Below, one piece after another: positions 16,419 through 24,739 of a stretch of 53,618 bases of DNA. Within the stretch, counting starts at the first letter, position 1, and every line of letters begins with the position of its first letter. The position numbers and the translations under genes are program-made. The notes under the pieces were generated by a model, which ran no database searches, had not been told where the DNA came from, and saw only the letters and a program-made list of their open reading frames with translations. Origin of the DNA: Streptomyces sp. E2N166 (GTDB taxonomy: Bacteria; Actinomycetota; Actinomycetes; Streptomycetales; Streptomycetaceae); the NCBI RefSeq assembly GCF_003671715.1, contig NZ_RAIF01000031.1, positions 260,651 to 314,268 on the forward strand. The letters are read 5' to 3'.

Positions 16419-17573
16419 ATGAGCGACAGGCACATCAGTCAGCACTTCGAGACGCTAGCGATTCACGCGGGAAACACCGCCGATCCCCAGACGGGCGCGG
16501 TCGTACCGCCGATCTATCAGGTGTCGACCTACAAGCAGGACGGCGTCGGCGGGCTGCGCGGCGGATACGAGTACAGCCGCAGCGCGAACCCGACCCGTAC
16601 GGCCCTGGAGGAGAACCTGGCCGCCCTGGAGGGCGGCCGTCGCGGCCTCGCGTTCGCGTCCGGACTGGCGGCCGAGGACTGCCTGTTGCGTACGCTGCTG
16701 CGTCCCGGCGACCACGTGGTGATCCCCAACGACGCGTACGGCGGTACCTTCCGGCTCTTCGCCAAGGTCGCCACCCGGTGGGGCGTGGAATGGTCCGTGG
16801 CCGACTCGAGCGACCCCGCCGCCGTGCGGGCCGCGCTGACGCCGAAGACCAAGGCCGTCTGGGTGGAGACGCCCTCCAACCCCCTGCTCGGCATCACCGA
16901 CATCGCCGCCGTGGCCCAGGTCGCCCGGGACGCCGGCGCCCGGCTCGTCGTCGACAACACCTTCGCCACGCCGTACCTCCAGCAGCCGCTGGCGCTCGGC
17001 GCGGACGTCGTCGTGCACTCCCTGACCAAGTACATGGGCGGCCACTCGGACGTCGTCGGCGGCGCGCTGATCGTGGGTGACCGGGAACTGGGGGAGGAAC
17101 TGGCGTTCCACCAGAACGCCATGGGCGCCGTCGCCGGGCCCTTCGACTCCTGGCTGGTGCTGCGCGGCACCAAGACGCTCGCGGTACGCATGGACCGGCA
17201 CAGCGAGAACGCCACCAAGGTCGCCGAGATGCTCTCCCGGCACGCGCGCGTGACGAGCGTCCTGTACCCGGGGCTGCCGGAGCACCCGGGGCACGAGGTC
17301 GCCGCCAAGCAGATGAAGGCGTTCGGCGGCATGGTGTCGTTCCGCGTCGAGGGCGGCGAGGAGGCGGCGGTCGAGGTCTGCAACCGCGCGAAGGTGTTCA
17401 CGCTGGGTGAGTCCCTGGGCGGCGTCGAGTCGCTGATCGAGCACCCCGGCCGGATGACGCACGCGTCCGCCGCCGGTTCGGCCCTGGAGGTGCCCGCCGA
17501 CCTGGTGCGTCTGTCGGTCGGTATCGAGAACGTCGACGACCTGCTCGCGGACCTCCAGCAGGCCCTCGGCTAG
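16419..17573 (+). CDS. metB: Cystathionine gamma-synthase/lyase family PLP enzyme
   Basis: PLP enzyme of methionine/cysteine metabolism. The 384-residue protein has the Cys/Met-metabolism fold: F-E-T-L-A-I-H-A-G near the start, Y-E-Y-S-R-S-A-N-P-T-R-T (phosphate and substrate binding), S-G-L-A-A, V-V-D-N-T-F-A-T-P-Y, and the Schiff-base Lys204 in H-S-L-T-K-Y-M-G-G-H-S-D. S-L-G-G-V-E-S-L-I-E-H-P lies near the C-terminus. Synthase and gamma-lyase cannot be separated reliably by eye, since actinobacterial members often do both. ATG 16419 has no binding site but has a -10 element eight bases upstream. Confidence 0.9.
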   Translation: MSDRHISQHFETLAIHAGNTADPQTGAVVPPIYQVSTYKQDGVGGLRGGYEYSRSANPTRTALEENLAALEGGRRGLAFASGLAAEDCLLRTLLRPGDHVVIPNDAYGGTFRLFAKVATRWGVEWSVADSSDPAAVRAALTPKTKAVWVETPSNPLLGITDIAAVAQVARDAGARLVVDNTFATPYLQQPLALGADVVVHSLTKYMGGHSDVVGGALIVGDRELGEELAFHQNAMGAVAGPFDSWLVLRGTKTLAVRMDRHSENATKVAEMLSRHARVTSVLYPGLPEHPGHEVAAKQMKAFGGMVSFRVEGGEEAAVEVCNRAKVFTLGESLGGVESLIEHPGRMTHASAAGSALEVPADLVRLSVGIENVDDLLADLQQALG

Positions 17574-17601
17574 TCCGGCAGTCCCGGCGAGCAGGGCGGG
17601 C

Positions 17602-17859
17602 TCACCAGCCCTCCCAGCCCGTCACGGGTGGGGTCGTCTCCGACGGCGGCTCCACCCAGGGCTGGACGGTCAGCGCCCACACGGTGAACGCCACGGCGGC
17701 GGCGCACAGCACCAGCCACATCAGGCGGCGGGCGGCGGTCCTGCGCCGCAGCATGCGGCCGCCGCGGCGCACCGCGTCCGCGCACAGCTCGGGCGGCACC
17801 CGGGGCGGCGACTGTTCCATGATCCGCCGTGCGGCGGCCTCTCGCTGGGGGCGGTTCAC
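17602..17859 (-). CDS. Single-helix small membrane protein, beside a sigma-like gene
   Basis: An 85-residue protein I cannot assign. GTG 17859 is chosen because GGAGG lies five bases upstream; the open frame continues 21 codons further without a better start. Residues 1-45 are basic and likely cytoplasmic (R-R-G-G-R-M-L-R-R-R-T-A-A-R-R). A hydrophobic helix (about 47-66, W-L-V-L-C-A-A-A-V-A-F) follows, then a short Pro-rich outer tail. It lies 112 bases downstream of the sigma-like gene on the same strand. That order is typical of sigma/anti-sigma pairs, but no anti-sigma or zinc motif is visible, so the pairing is only a hypothesis. Confidence 0.6.
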   Translation of the reverse strand: MNRPQREAAARRIMEQSPPRVPPELCADAVRRGGRMLRRRTAARRLMWLVLCAAAVAFTVWALTVQPWVEPPSETTPPVTGWEGW

Positions 17860-17971
17860 CGGCGCCTCCGGGTCCTCCACGCCCGCGTGGCCGTGCACCA
17901 CGTGGATGTGCCCGTGCCGCACGCGCGCGTGCCCGTCGTCCCGGCGGCCGTCGTATCGAGCGCCGCGTCCT

Positions 17972-18481
17972 TCAAGGCGTCGCCGCCTTCGCTTCCGCCG
18001 CCACCGGGCGGGCCGGTGGCGCGGGCGGGTGCAGCAGGGTGGCCGTCGCGCGGTCGCAGATCGTCCGTACGCGTTCCGCGGGCAGGCCGAGCAGGGCGGC
18101 CGCCTGTTCCTCGGCGACGCCCTCGTAGAGCCTGAGCACCAGGATCAGGCGTTCCCGCGGGGTGAGCCCGCGCAAAGGGCCGGCGGCGTGCCGGCGGGCC
18201 CGGCCGATGCCGCCGCCGTACCGGTGCCAGGCCTCGTGGGCGAAGCGGGTGGCCAGGTGCCGGCGGGCCCGGTCGTACGGGTCCTCCCCGCGCAGTCGGT
18301 CCCAGCACGCGTATGTATGGGCGAGGGACAGGGCCAGCAGGCGCCGCGCGCGCGGGTTGTCGCCCGGTGGCTCGGCCGTGAGCAGGGTGGCGGCATGCAG
18401 CAGCCGCCCTGCCGCGCCCGCGACGAACGCCTCGAACTCCCGGGCCCGGCGGGCACTGTGGAATGCCTGCCGTTCTCGCAC
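17972..18481 (-). CDS. ECF-like sigma factor, degenerate region 2
   Basis: A 169-residue protein resembling small SigE/SACE-type sigma factors. Region 4 is clear at ~105-150: L-T-P-R-E-R-L-I-L-V-L-R-L-Y-E-G-V-A-E-E-Q-A-A-A-L-L-G then V-R-T-I-C-D-R-A, a sigma-70 helix-turn-helix. Region 2 is divergent: the F-E-A-F-V start, helical stretch and A-W-H-R end are there, but the usual D-L-V-Q core is not. GTG 18481 has GGGAGG four bases upstream. It could be a true ECF factor with altered promoter melting or a regulator derived from one. Confidence 0.65.
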   Translation of the reverse strand: MRERQAFHSARRAREFEAFVAGAAGRLLHAATLLTAEPPGDNPRARRLLALSLAHTYACWDRLRGEDPYDRARRHLATRFAHEAWHRYGGGIGRARRHAAGPLRGLTPRERLILVLRLYEGVAEEQAAALLGLPAERVRTICDRATATLLHPPAPPARPVAAEAKAATP

Positions 18482-18612
18482 CGCGCCTCCCGCCCAGAGG
18501 GCGACGGCCCCTGAGTCTCGTACGACGACCCCTGGGTCTCATATCAGGCCAGGGGTGGCCCGCCGGTCAAGAGTTCGGTGCGAACCGCCGCGGAAAGGCG
18601 GTGGAGGGTGGT

Positions 18613-19137
18613 TCAGGAGGCCGACGACGACTCCGGGCCCGCCACGCCCGTCGGGGCCATACGGGCGGACAGGGCGCCGTTGAAGCGCGCGAGGAGCGCG
18701 CAGAACGCCTCCCGCTCCTCCGGCGCCCAGTCGTGGGTCAGTTCGGCCATGAGCTGACGCCGGGAGGACCGGACCTCTTCCAGCCGCGACACGCCGCGCG
18801 GGGACAACTGGAGCACGACCGCGCGCCCGTCCTCGGGGTGCGAGGTCCGCTTGACGAGTCCGGTGTCCACGAGCGGTGCCACCTGCCGGGTGACCGTCGA
18901 GGAGTCGATCCCCATGCTCGCGGCGAGCGCCTTGACGCCCATCGGGCCCTCTTTGTCGAGGCGGTTGAGCAGCAGGTATGCGGCGCGGTCCATGGAGTTG
19001 CGCACCTGCCCGACCCCGCCGAGCCGGGTCTGTTCGGCACGACGGGCGAAGAGTGCCACCTCGTGCTGGAGCGTCTCGAGAAGACCGGTGTCACCGGCGG
19101 TCGTCATGTCCATCGACATTTCAGGCGTTGTGGGCAT
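18613..19137 (-). CDS. MarR-family regulator
   Basis: A 174-residue winged-helix repressor. The core is visible: R-A-A-Y-L-L-L-N-R-L-D-K-E-G-P-M-G-V-K-A-L-A, the recognition helix S-S-T-V-T-R-Q-V-A-P-L-V-D-T-G-L-V, and the wing R-T-S-H-P-E-D-G-R-A-V-V-L-Q-L-S-P-R-G. ATG 19137 is taken, although the binding site is weak and the internal ATGs of M-S-M-D-M are alternatives. A TACCCT sequence about 40 bases upstream may be its -10. It is divergent from threonine dehydratase; whether it regulates it is not evident. Confidence 0.88.
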   Translation of the reverse strand: MPTTPEMSMDMTTAGDTGLLETLQHEVALFARRAEQTRLGGVGQVRNSMDRAAYLLLNRLDKEGPMGVKALAASMGIDSSTVTRQVAPLVDTGLVKRTSHPEDGRAVVLQLSPRGVSRLEEVRSSRRQLMAELTHDWAPEEREAFCALLARFNGALSARMAPTGVAGPESSSAS

Positions 19138-19269
19138 GGCCGGGGGCTCACTTCGTGGAGGGCTGCTAATTGGGGGACAGGGTACGCGGCCGGGCGGCGA
19201 GGCGTACCGGCGCTGCGCAAAGCGGGTCTCGGAGGTTGGTCACAACGGTCCCCGGCGCCCGTGAACTGC

Positions 19270-19281
19270 GATGCTGGAGGC
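19270..19281 (+). promoter_or_regulatory. Candidate leaderless -10 element for threonine dehydratase
   Basis: GATGCT (19270-19275) is followed by ggaggc and ATG 19282. GGAGG is only one base from the ATG, too close for normal Shine-Dalgarno use, which favours leaderless initiation. Confidence 0.35.
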
Positions 19282-20511
19282 ATGAGCTACAGCACGGCCT
19301 CCCTTGTCGGACCCGTCACCCTCGACGACGTGCGCGGTGCCCAGAAGATGCTCTCGGGTGTGGCGCGGGTGACGGCGATGGAGGGCAGCAGGCACCTGTC
19401 CCAGCTGGTCGGCGCGCCGGTGCACCTCAAGTGCGAGAACCTCCAGCGGACGGGCTCGTTCAAGCTGCGCGGCGCCTACGTCCGTATCGCCGGACTGCTG
19501 CCCGAGCAGCGGGCCGCCGGTGTGGTCGCCGCGAGCGCGGGCAACCACGCGCAGGGGGTGGCGCTGGCGTCGTCACTGCTCGGGGTGCGCTCGACGGTGT
19601 TCATGCCGAAGGGCGCCCCGCTGCCGAAGATCAGCGCGACCCGGGACTACGGCGCCGAGGTGCGGCTGCACGGTCAGGTGGTCGACGAGACGCTGGCCGC
19701 CGCGCAGGAGTACGCGGAGCGGACCGGCGCGGTGTTCATTCACCCCTTCGACCACCCGGACGTCATCGCGGGCCAGGGCACGGTCGGACTGGAGATCCTG
19801 GAGCAGTGCCCCGAGGTGCGGACCGTCGTGGTCGGCATCGGCGGGGGCGGGCTGGCGGCCGGGATCGCGGTCGCGTTGAAGGCGCTGCGGCCGGACGTGC
19901 GGATCGTGGGCGTCCAGGCGGAGGGTGCGGCGGCGTATCCGCCGTCGCTGGCGGCGGGGCGCCCGGTGGCCGTCGAGCATCCGGTGACGATGGCCGACGG
20001 CATCAAGGTGGGGCGGCCCGGTGACGTGCCGTTCGGAATCGTCGGCGAGCTGGTGGACGAGGTCCGTACGGTCTCCGAGGACGAGCTGTCCACCGCGCTG
20101 CTGCTCTGCCTGGAGCGGGCCAAGCTGGTCGTGGAGCCGGCCGGGGCGTCTCCGGTGGCGGCGTTGCTGAGTGAGCCGGGTGCCTTCGAGGGACCGGTGG
20201 TGGCGGTGCTGTCCGGCGGCAACGTGGACCCGGTGCTGATGCAGGGCGTGCTGCGGCACGGCATGGCCGCGCAGGGCCGCTACCTGGCGGTCCGGCTGCG
20301 TCTGACGGACCGGCCCGGCGCCCTCGCCACGCTTCTCGGGGTGTTGTCAGTGGTCGACGCTAACGTCCTCGATGTGAGCCACGTCCGGACCGATCCACGG
20401 CTCGGGCTCACGGAGGCGGAGGTCGAACTGCACCTGGAGACGAAGGGCCCGGAGCACTGCGCCGAGGTCGGCCGGGCGCTGCGGGAGGCGGGCTATCCCG
20501 TCATCGGCTGA
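19282..20511 (+). CDS. ilvA: Threonine ammonia-lyase with C-terminal ACT domain
   Basis: PLP enzyme deaminating L-threonine to 2-oxobutanoate, the entry to isoleucine, or used catabolically. The 409-residue protein has N-L-Q-R-T-G-S-F-K-L-R-G-A-Y with Schiff-base Lys61, S-A-G-N-H-A-Q-G-V-A, G-Q-G-T-V-G-L-E-I and the PLP phosphate loop G-I-G-G-G-G-L-A-A-G. Residues ~330-409 form one ACT domain (L-A-V-R-L-R-L-T-D-R-P-G-A-L). The short single-ACT form is typical of actinobacteria and of catabolic enzymes, while the large two-ACT IlvA is not present here. The symbol is therefore tentative between ilvA and tdcB. Confidence 0.93.
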   Translation: MSYSTASLVGPVTLDDVRGAQKMLSGVARVTAMEGSRHLSQLVGAPVHLKCENLQRTGSFKLRGAYVRIAGLLPEQRAAGVVAASAGNHAQGVALASSLLGVRSTVFMPKGAPLPKISATRDYGAEVRLHGQVVDETLAAAQEYAERTGAVFIHPFDHPDVIAGQGTVGLEILEQCPEVRTVVVGIGGGGLAAGIAVALKALRPDVRIVGVQAEGAAAYPPSLAAGRPVAVEHPVTMADGIKVGRPGDVPFGIVGELVDEVRTVSEDELSTALLLCLERAKLVVEPAGASPVAALLSEPGAFEGPVVAVLSGGNVDPVLMQGVLRHGMAAQGRYLAVRLRLTDRPGALATLLGVLSVVDANVLDVSHVRTDPRLGLTEAEVELHLETKGPEHCAEVGRALREAGYPVIG

Positions 20512-20549
20512 CCCGTCGTCGACCTGGGGCACACGTTCGAGAAATTCCG

Positions 20550-20578
20550 TTGTAAGACGCGATACATCGCGTTATGGT
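20550..20578 (+). promoter_or_regulatory. ABC exporter promoter with operator palindrome in the spacer
   Basis: TTGTAA (20550-20555), a 17-base spacer and TATGGT (20573-20578) make a good vegetative promoter. ACGCGAT-AC-ATCGCGT (20557-20572) is a perfect 7-bp inverted repeat filling the spacer. A bound repressor would block polymerase. The regulator is not next door; a TetR or PadR type is likely. Confidence 0.75.
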
Positions 20579-20659
20579 GTGTCGTAAATCGCTCGCTACG
20601 CAGAGCGGAACGTACAAATCTAGGCTTCCCGAAGAATCCCCGACGACGTGGAGACTCAT

Positions 20660-21682
20660 ATGCCAGGCGCCATCTATGCCGAAGGCCTGGTGAAAACCTT
20701 CGGTGACGTAAGGGCTCTGGACGGCGTCGACCTCGACGTTCCCGAAGGCACGGTCCTGGGCCTGCTCGGGCCGAACGGCGCGGGCAAGACGACCGCCGTC
20801 CGCTGCCTGACGACCCTGCTGCGACCCGACAGCGGCAAGGCGGTCGTCGCGGGCATCGACGTGCTCAGACAGCCCAACGAGGTACGGCGGTCGATCGGCC
20901 TCTCCGGCCAGTTCGCCGCCGTCGATGAATACCTGACCGGCCGGGAGAACCTCCAGATGGTCGGCCAGCTCTACCAGATGAAGGCCAAGGCCGCGAAGGC
21001 CCGGGCCGGCGAGCTGCTCGAACAGTTCCACCTCGCGGACGCCGCCGACCGCCCGACGAAGACCTACTCGGGAGGCATGCGCCGCCGGCTCGACCTGGCG
21101 GCCGCCCTGGTCGTCTCCCCGCCCGTCATGTTCATGGACGAGCCGACGACCGGCCTCGACCCACGCAACCGCCAGGAGCTGTGGGAGGTCATCAAGCAGC
21201 TGGTCGCCGGCGGTACGACCCTGCTGCTGACCACGCAGTACCTGGAGGAGGCCGACCACCTCGCGCACGACATCGCGGTCGTCGACCACGGCCGCGTCAT
21301 CGCCCGCGGCACCTCCGACCAGCTCAAGGCCCGCACCGGCGGAGAGCGCGTCGAGGTCGTGGTCCACGAGCGCGAGCACATGGCGACGGCCGCCGAGGTG
21401 CTCGGCGGGTTCGGCAAGGGCTCGACCACCGTCGAGGAGCACACCCGCAAGCTCACCGTCCCCGTCACCGGCGGCGCCAAGCTGCTCGCCGAGGTCATCC
21501 GGGAACTCGACACCCGCGGTATCGAGATCGACGACATCGGCCTGCGCCGCCCCACCCTCGACGACGTCTTCCTCTCCCTCACCGGCCATGTGGCCGAGGC
21601 GAAGGAGAACGGCCTCGCGGCCGACGCCGGCCGCGAGGACGAGGACGCCGGCCACCAGGCCAAGAAGGAGACCGCCAAGTGA
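20660..21682 (+). CDS. DrrA-type ABC transporter ATPase
   Basis: Nucleotide-binding subunit of a daunorubicin-resistance (DrrAB) type exporter. The 340-residue protein has Walker A G-P-N-G-A-G-K-T-T, a Q-loop near S-G-Q-F-A-A-V-D, signature Y-S-G-G-M-R-R-R, Walker B V-M-F-M-D-E-P-T-T-G-L-D-P, and the family's ~110-residue C-terminal domain with R-R-P-T-L-D-D-V-F-L-S-L-T-G-H. ATG 20660 follows GGAGA (20650-20654). The stop overlaps the permease start. Members export drugs, pigments or lipids; the substrate here is unknown. Confidence 0.92.
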   Translation: MPGAIYAEGLVKTFGDVRALDGVDLDVPEGTVLGLLGPNGAGKTTAVRCLTTLLRPDSGKAVVAGIDVLRQPNEVRRSIGLSGQFAAVDEYLTGRENLQMVGQLYQMKAKAAKARAGELLEQFHLADAADRPTKTYSGGMRRRLDLAAALVVSPPVMFMDEPTTGLDPRNRQELWEVIKQLVAGGTTLLLTTQYLEEADHLAHDIAVVDHGRVIARGTSDQLKARTGGERVEVVVHEREHMATAAEVLGGFGKGSTTVEEHTRKLTVPVTGGAKLLAEVIRELDTRGIEIDDIGLRRPTLDDVFLSLTGHVAEAKENGLAADAGREDEDAGHQAKKETAK

Positions 21683-22536
21683 GCGCCACCACCGACGCCG
21701 CTCGGACCGCGGCGCCCACCAACCCCCTCGGCCAGTCCGTCCGGGACTCCCTGGTCATCGCCCGCAGGAACCTGATCCGGATGACCAGGATTCCCGAGAT
21801 GGTCCTCTTCGGGGTCATCCAGCCGGTGATGTTCGTGGTCCTGTTCACCTACGTCTTCGGTGGCTCGATGAAGATCGGGAACACCACCGACCCGGACGTC
21901 TACAAGAACTTCCTGATGGCGGGCATCTTCGCGCAGACCGTCACGTTCGCCACCGCGGGATCGGCGGCCGGCATCGCCGACGACATGCAGAAGGGCCTCG
22001 TCGACCGCTTCCGCTCCCTGCCGATGGCCCGTGGCGCGGTGCTGACCGGCCGCACCGTCGCCGATCTCGTGCAGACGGCCATCACGCTGCTCGTCCTCGC
22101 GATCGTCGCGCTGATCGTCGGCTGGCGCACCGGCTCCGCGGAGCCGACCAACCTCGGACAGATCCTGGCCGGCTTCGCCCTGCTGCTTCTCCTGGGCTAC
22201 GCCTTCACCTGGATCGGCGCGCTGATCGGCCTGTCCGTGCGAACCCCGGAGGCGGCGACCTCGGGAGGCATCATCTGGCTGTTCCCGGTGACGTTCGTTT
22301 CGAACGCCTTCGTGGACTCCAGCCAGATGACCCCCTGGCTCCGGCACATCGCCGAGTGGAACCCGTTCAGCGCCACGGTGCAGGCCTGCCGGGAACTGTT
22401 CGGCAACGCGGGCGTCGCGCAGTCCGACGCCTGGCCCATGCAGCATCCCGTCTGGGCCTCGGTGATCTGGTCCGTTCTGATCATCGCGGTCTTCCGGACC
22501 CTGGCGGTGCGCAAGTACCGCTCGGCCGCCACATGA
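21679..22536 (+). CDS. DrrB-type ABC-2 transporter permease
   Basis: Membrane partner of the preceding ATPase. The 285-residue protein has about six membrane helices and the ABC-2 pattern: a cytoplasmic N-terminus with R-R-N-L-I-R-M-T-R-I-P, the first helix (V-L-F-G-V-I-Q-P-V-M-F-V-V-L-F), and the conserved cytoplasmic loop K-G-L-V-D-R-F-R-S-L-P-M-A-R. GTG 21679 overlaps the ATPase stop (GTGA), with GGAG upstream, so the two are translationally coupled. A very strong terminator follows, so the operon has only these two genes. Confidence 0.93.
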   Translation: MSATTDAARTAAPTNPLGQSVRDSLVIARRNLIRMTRIPEMVLFGVIQPVMFVVLFTYVFGGSMKIGNTTDPDVYKNFLMAGIFAQTVTFATAGSAAGIADDMQKGLVDRFRSLPMARGAVLTGRTVADLVQTAITLLVLAIVALIVGWRTGSAEPTNLGQILAGFALLLLLGYAFTWIGALIGLSVRTPEAATSGGIIWLFPVTFVSNAFVDSSQMTPWLRHIAEWNPFSATVQACRELFGNAGVAQSDAWPMQHPVWASVIWSVLIIAVFRTLAVRKYRSAAT

Positions 22537-22537
22537 C

Positions 22538-22576
22538 GACGAGCCCCCGGCGTCACCGGGACGCCGGGGGCTCGTC
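22538..22576. terminator. Strong bidirectional terminator
   Basis: GACGAGCCCCCGGCGT (22538-22553) pairs perfectly with 22561-22576, a 16-bp stem with a 7-base loop. It begins two bases after the permease stop and lies before the convergent greA stop. Confidence 0.9.
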
Positions 22577-22622
22577 AACGACAGACGGCCGGGTGTGCCA
22601 CCGGCCGGGGGAGGGAGCCTGG

Positions 22623-23120
22623 TCAGCCGTTGTAGGGCTCGGCCTTGAGGATCTTCACGGACGCCGGCTTGCCGTTGGGCAGCTCGTACTGCGCGTCCTC
22701 GCCGACCTTGTGGCCCATGACGCCCGAGCCCAGTGGGGACTGCGGCGAGTAGGTCTCGATGTCCGAGCTCGCGTACTCGCGCGAGGCGAGCAGGAAGGTC
22801 AGCGTGTCGTCCTCGTCACCGTCGAAGGCGATCGTGACGACCATGCCGGGCGCCACCGCGCCGTCCGCGGCCGGAGCCTCACCGACCTTGGCGCTCTCCA
22901 GCAGCTGGGTCAGCTGGCGCACGCGGAGCTCCTGCTTGCCCTGCTCCTCCTTCGCCGCGTGGTACCCGCCGTTCTCGCGCAGGTCCCCCTCCTCACGGGC
23001 CGCGGCGATCTTGGCAGAGATCTCGGTGCGCGCAGGACCAGTAAGGTATTCAAGCTCCTCCTTGAGCTTGTTGTACGCCTCCTGGGTCAGCCAGGTGACG
23101 TTCTCGCTGGTCTGGGTCAC
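22623..23120 (-). CDS. greA: Transcription elongation factor GreA
   Basis: Stimulates transcript cleavage by backtracked RNA polymerase. The 165-residue protein has the N-terminal coiled coil (about 1-80), with acidic tip residues in A-A-A-R-E-E-G-D-L-R-E-N-G-G-Y-H-A-A-K-E-E-Q. The C-terminal FKBP-like domain has I-E-T-Y-S-P-Q-S-P-L-G-S-G-V-M-G-H-K-V-G. GTG 23120 is chosen because AGGAG lies five bases upstream and it matches the usual actinobacterial start (V-T-Q-T-S-E-N-V-T-W-L-T). The neighbours, DUF4307 on the same strand and divergent mca, match the mycobacterial order. Confidence 0.95.
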   Translation of the reverse strand: MTQTSENVTWLTQEAYNKLKEELEYLTGPARTEISAKIAAAREEGDLRENGGYHAAKEEQGKQELRVRQLTQLLESAKVGEAPAADGAVAPGMVVTIAFDGDEDDTLTFLLASREYASSDIETYSPQSPLGSGVMGHKVGEDAQYELPNGKPASVKILKAEPYNG

Positions 23121-23300
23121 GGGTGCTCCTCGTTGGTACTGGGAATACAAATCAACGCCCTACCCAGAAGGATGTTCCTTCACGGAAGGGCGAAACCACG
23201 AGCCTAACAATTCAGTGGCCAAAGGGGGAGGACATAAGCCACCAGATTCATGTCGCCGCAGGTCAGCGCCCATGTATTCGCGCCGACCGGCTCTGCGGGA

Positions 23301-23699
23301 TCAGTCCGCGTGGCAGCCGAGCAGCTCGGCCGTCGTGCCGGGGGCCTTGGTGCGCAGGGTGACGACCTCGTCGATGCGTGTGGAGTCCCCGTCGAAGCGG
23401 AAGTCGGCCCGGCCCACCTCGTCGCCGTCCTCCGCCTGGGAGCGCACCGTGCAGTAGCCGGCGACACCGGCGTCCTTGCGGACCTCCAGGTGTACCTGCA
23501 CCGAGTCCTCGGCGAGCTCGAACCCGATCAACTCACCGCTGATCTTGTTCTGTCCGACGTAGTGGTAGCCGAACCAGCCGATCACGGCGAGCAGGACGGC
23601 ACCGAGCACGGCGCCGACGATCTTGAGCGTGCGGTCGGCCCGTTCGTCCGAGGAGCGGCCGTACCGGCTCTCGGGCGTCTGCGTGCTCGCCGTACTCAT
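23301..23699 (-). CDS. DUF4307 family membrane protein
   Basis: A 132-residue protein with one membrane helix (about 25-47, I-V-G-A-V-L-G-A-V-L-L-A-V-I-G-W-F). A short polar N-terminus probably stays inside and a beta-rich domain lies outside (V-Q-V-H-L-E-V-R-K-D; G-R-A-D-F-R-F-D-G-D). The outer domain has two cysteines, in G-Y-C-T-V and L-G-C-H near the C-terminus, which could form a disulfide. ATG 23699 has AGAGGA about five bases upstream. It sits between greA and mca, as in mycobacteria (Rv1080c-Rv1083 region). Its role is unknown. Confidence 0.85.
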   Translation of the reverse strand: MSTASTQTPESRYGRSSDERADRTLKIVGAVLGAVLLAVIGWFGYHYVGQNKISGELIGFELAEDSVQVHLEVRKDAGVAGYCTVRSQAEDGDEVGRADFRFDGDSTRIDEVVTLRTKAPGTTAELLGCHAD

Positions 23700-23857
23700 G
23701 ATCGTCCTCTCGGCAGGAGCGGAACGGGCGTGTCCCGAAAGGGGCCCCGGCACCCGGTCGTCCCGGGCTCCGGAATTATTCGGCTCCCGATTCGGTCACT
23801 ATAGAAGCCGCCGATTGCGCCGACGCACACGGGCGCCGACTGACCGAGGATTGAGTC

Positions 23858-24739
23858 TTGACTGACCAGCTGCGATTGATGGCCGTGCACGCCCACCCCG
23901 ACGACGAGTCGAGCAAGGGCGCGGCCACCATGGCGAAGTACGTGTCCGAGGGGGTGGACGTGCTGGTGGTGACCTGCACCGGCGGGGAGCGCGGCTCCAT
24001 CCTCAACCCCAAGCTCCAGGGCGACGCGTACATCGAGGAGAACATCCACGAGGTGCGCAGGAAGGAGATGGACGAGGCCCGGGAGATCCTGGGCGTGGGG
24101 CAGGAGTGGCTCGGCTTCGTCGACTCCGGCCTGCCCGAGGGCGACCCGCTGCCGCCGCTGCCGGAGGGCTGCTTCGCCCTGGAGGACGTCGACAAGGCCG
24201 CCGGTGAGCTGGTGCGGAGGATCCGCTCCTTCCGCCCCCAGGTGATCACCACCTACGACGAGAACGGCGGCTACCCGCACCCCGACCACATCATGACCCA
24301 CAAGATCACGATGGTGGCCTTCGAGGGCGCGGCCGACACCGAGAAGTACCCGGAGAGCGAGTACGGGACGGCGTACCAGCCGCAGAAGGTGTACTACAAC
24401 CAGGGCTTCAACCGCCCGCGCACCGAGGCGCTGCACAGCGCGCTGCTGGAGCGCGGCCTGGAGTCGCCCTATGGGGACTGGCTCAAGCGCTGGTCGGAGT
24501 TCGAGCGCAAGGAGCGCACGCTGACCACGCACGTGCCCTGCGCCGACTTCTTCGAGGTCCGGGACAAGGCGCTGATCGCGCACGCCACGCAGATCGACCC
24601 CGACGGGGGCTGGTTCCGGGTGCCGATGGACATCCAGAAGGAGGTCTGGCCCACCGAGGAGTACGAGCTCGCGAAGTCCCTCGTGGACACCTCCCTCCCC
24701 GAGGACGACCTCTTCGCGGGCATCCGGGACAATGCCTGA
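23858..24739 (+). CDS. mca: Mycothiol S-conjugate amidase
   Basis: Cleaves mycothiol-toxin conjugates to release a mercapturic acid and GlcN-Ins, the actinobacterial detoxification route. The 293-residue enzyme is a PIG-L/LmbE zinc amidase: zinc residues are expected at His13 and Asp16 of H-A-H-P-D-D-E and at His144 of Y-P-H-P-D-H. The neighbouring T-T-Y-D-E-N-G-G-Y, G-G-E-R-G-S-I-L-N-P and the length fit Mca better than MshB. TTG 23858 follows GAGGA (23846-23850) by seven bases. It is divergent from DUF4307-greA and overlaps the next gene. Confidence 0.95.
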   Translation: MTDQLRLMAVHAHPDDESSKGAATMAKYVSEGVDVLVVTCTGGERGSILNPKLQGDAYIEENIHEVRRKEMDEAREILGVGQEWLGFVDSGLPEGDPLPPLPEGCFALEDVDKAAGELVRRIRSFRPQVITTYDENGGYPHPDHIMTHKITMVAFEGAADTEKYPESEYGTAYQPQKVYYNQGFNRPRTEALHSALLERGLESPYGDWLKRWSEFERKERTLTTHVPCADFFEVRDKALIAHATQIDPDGGWFRVPMDIQKEVWPTEEYELAKSLVDTSLPEDDLFAGIRDNA

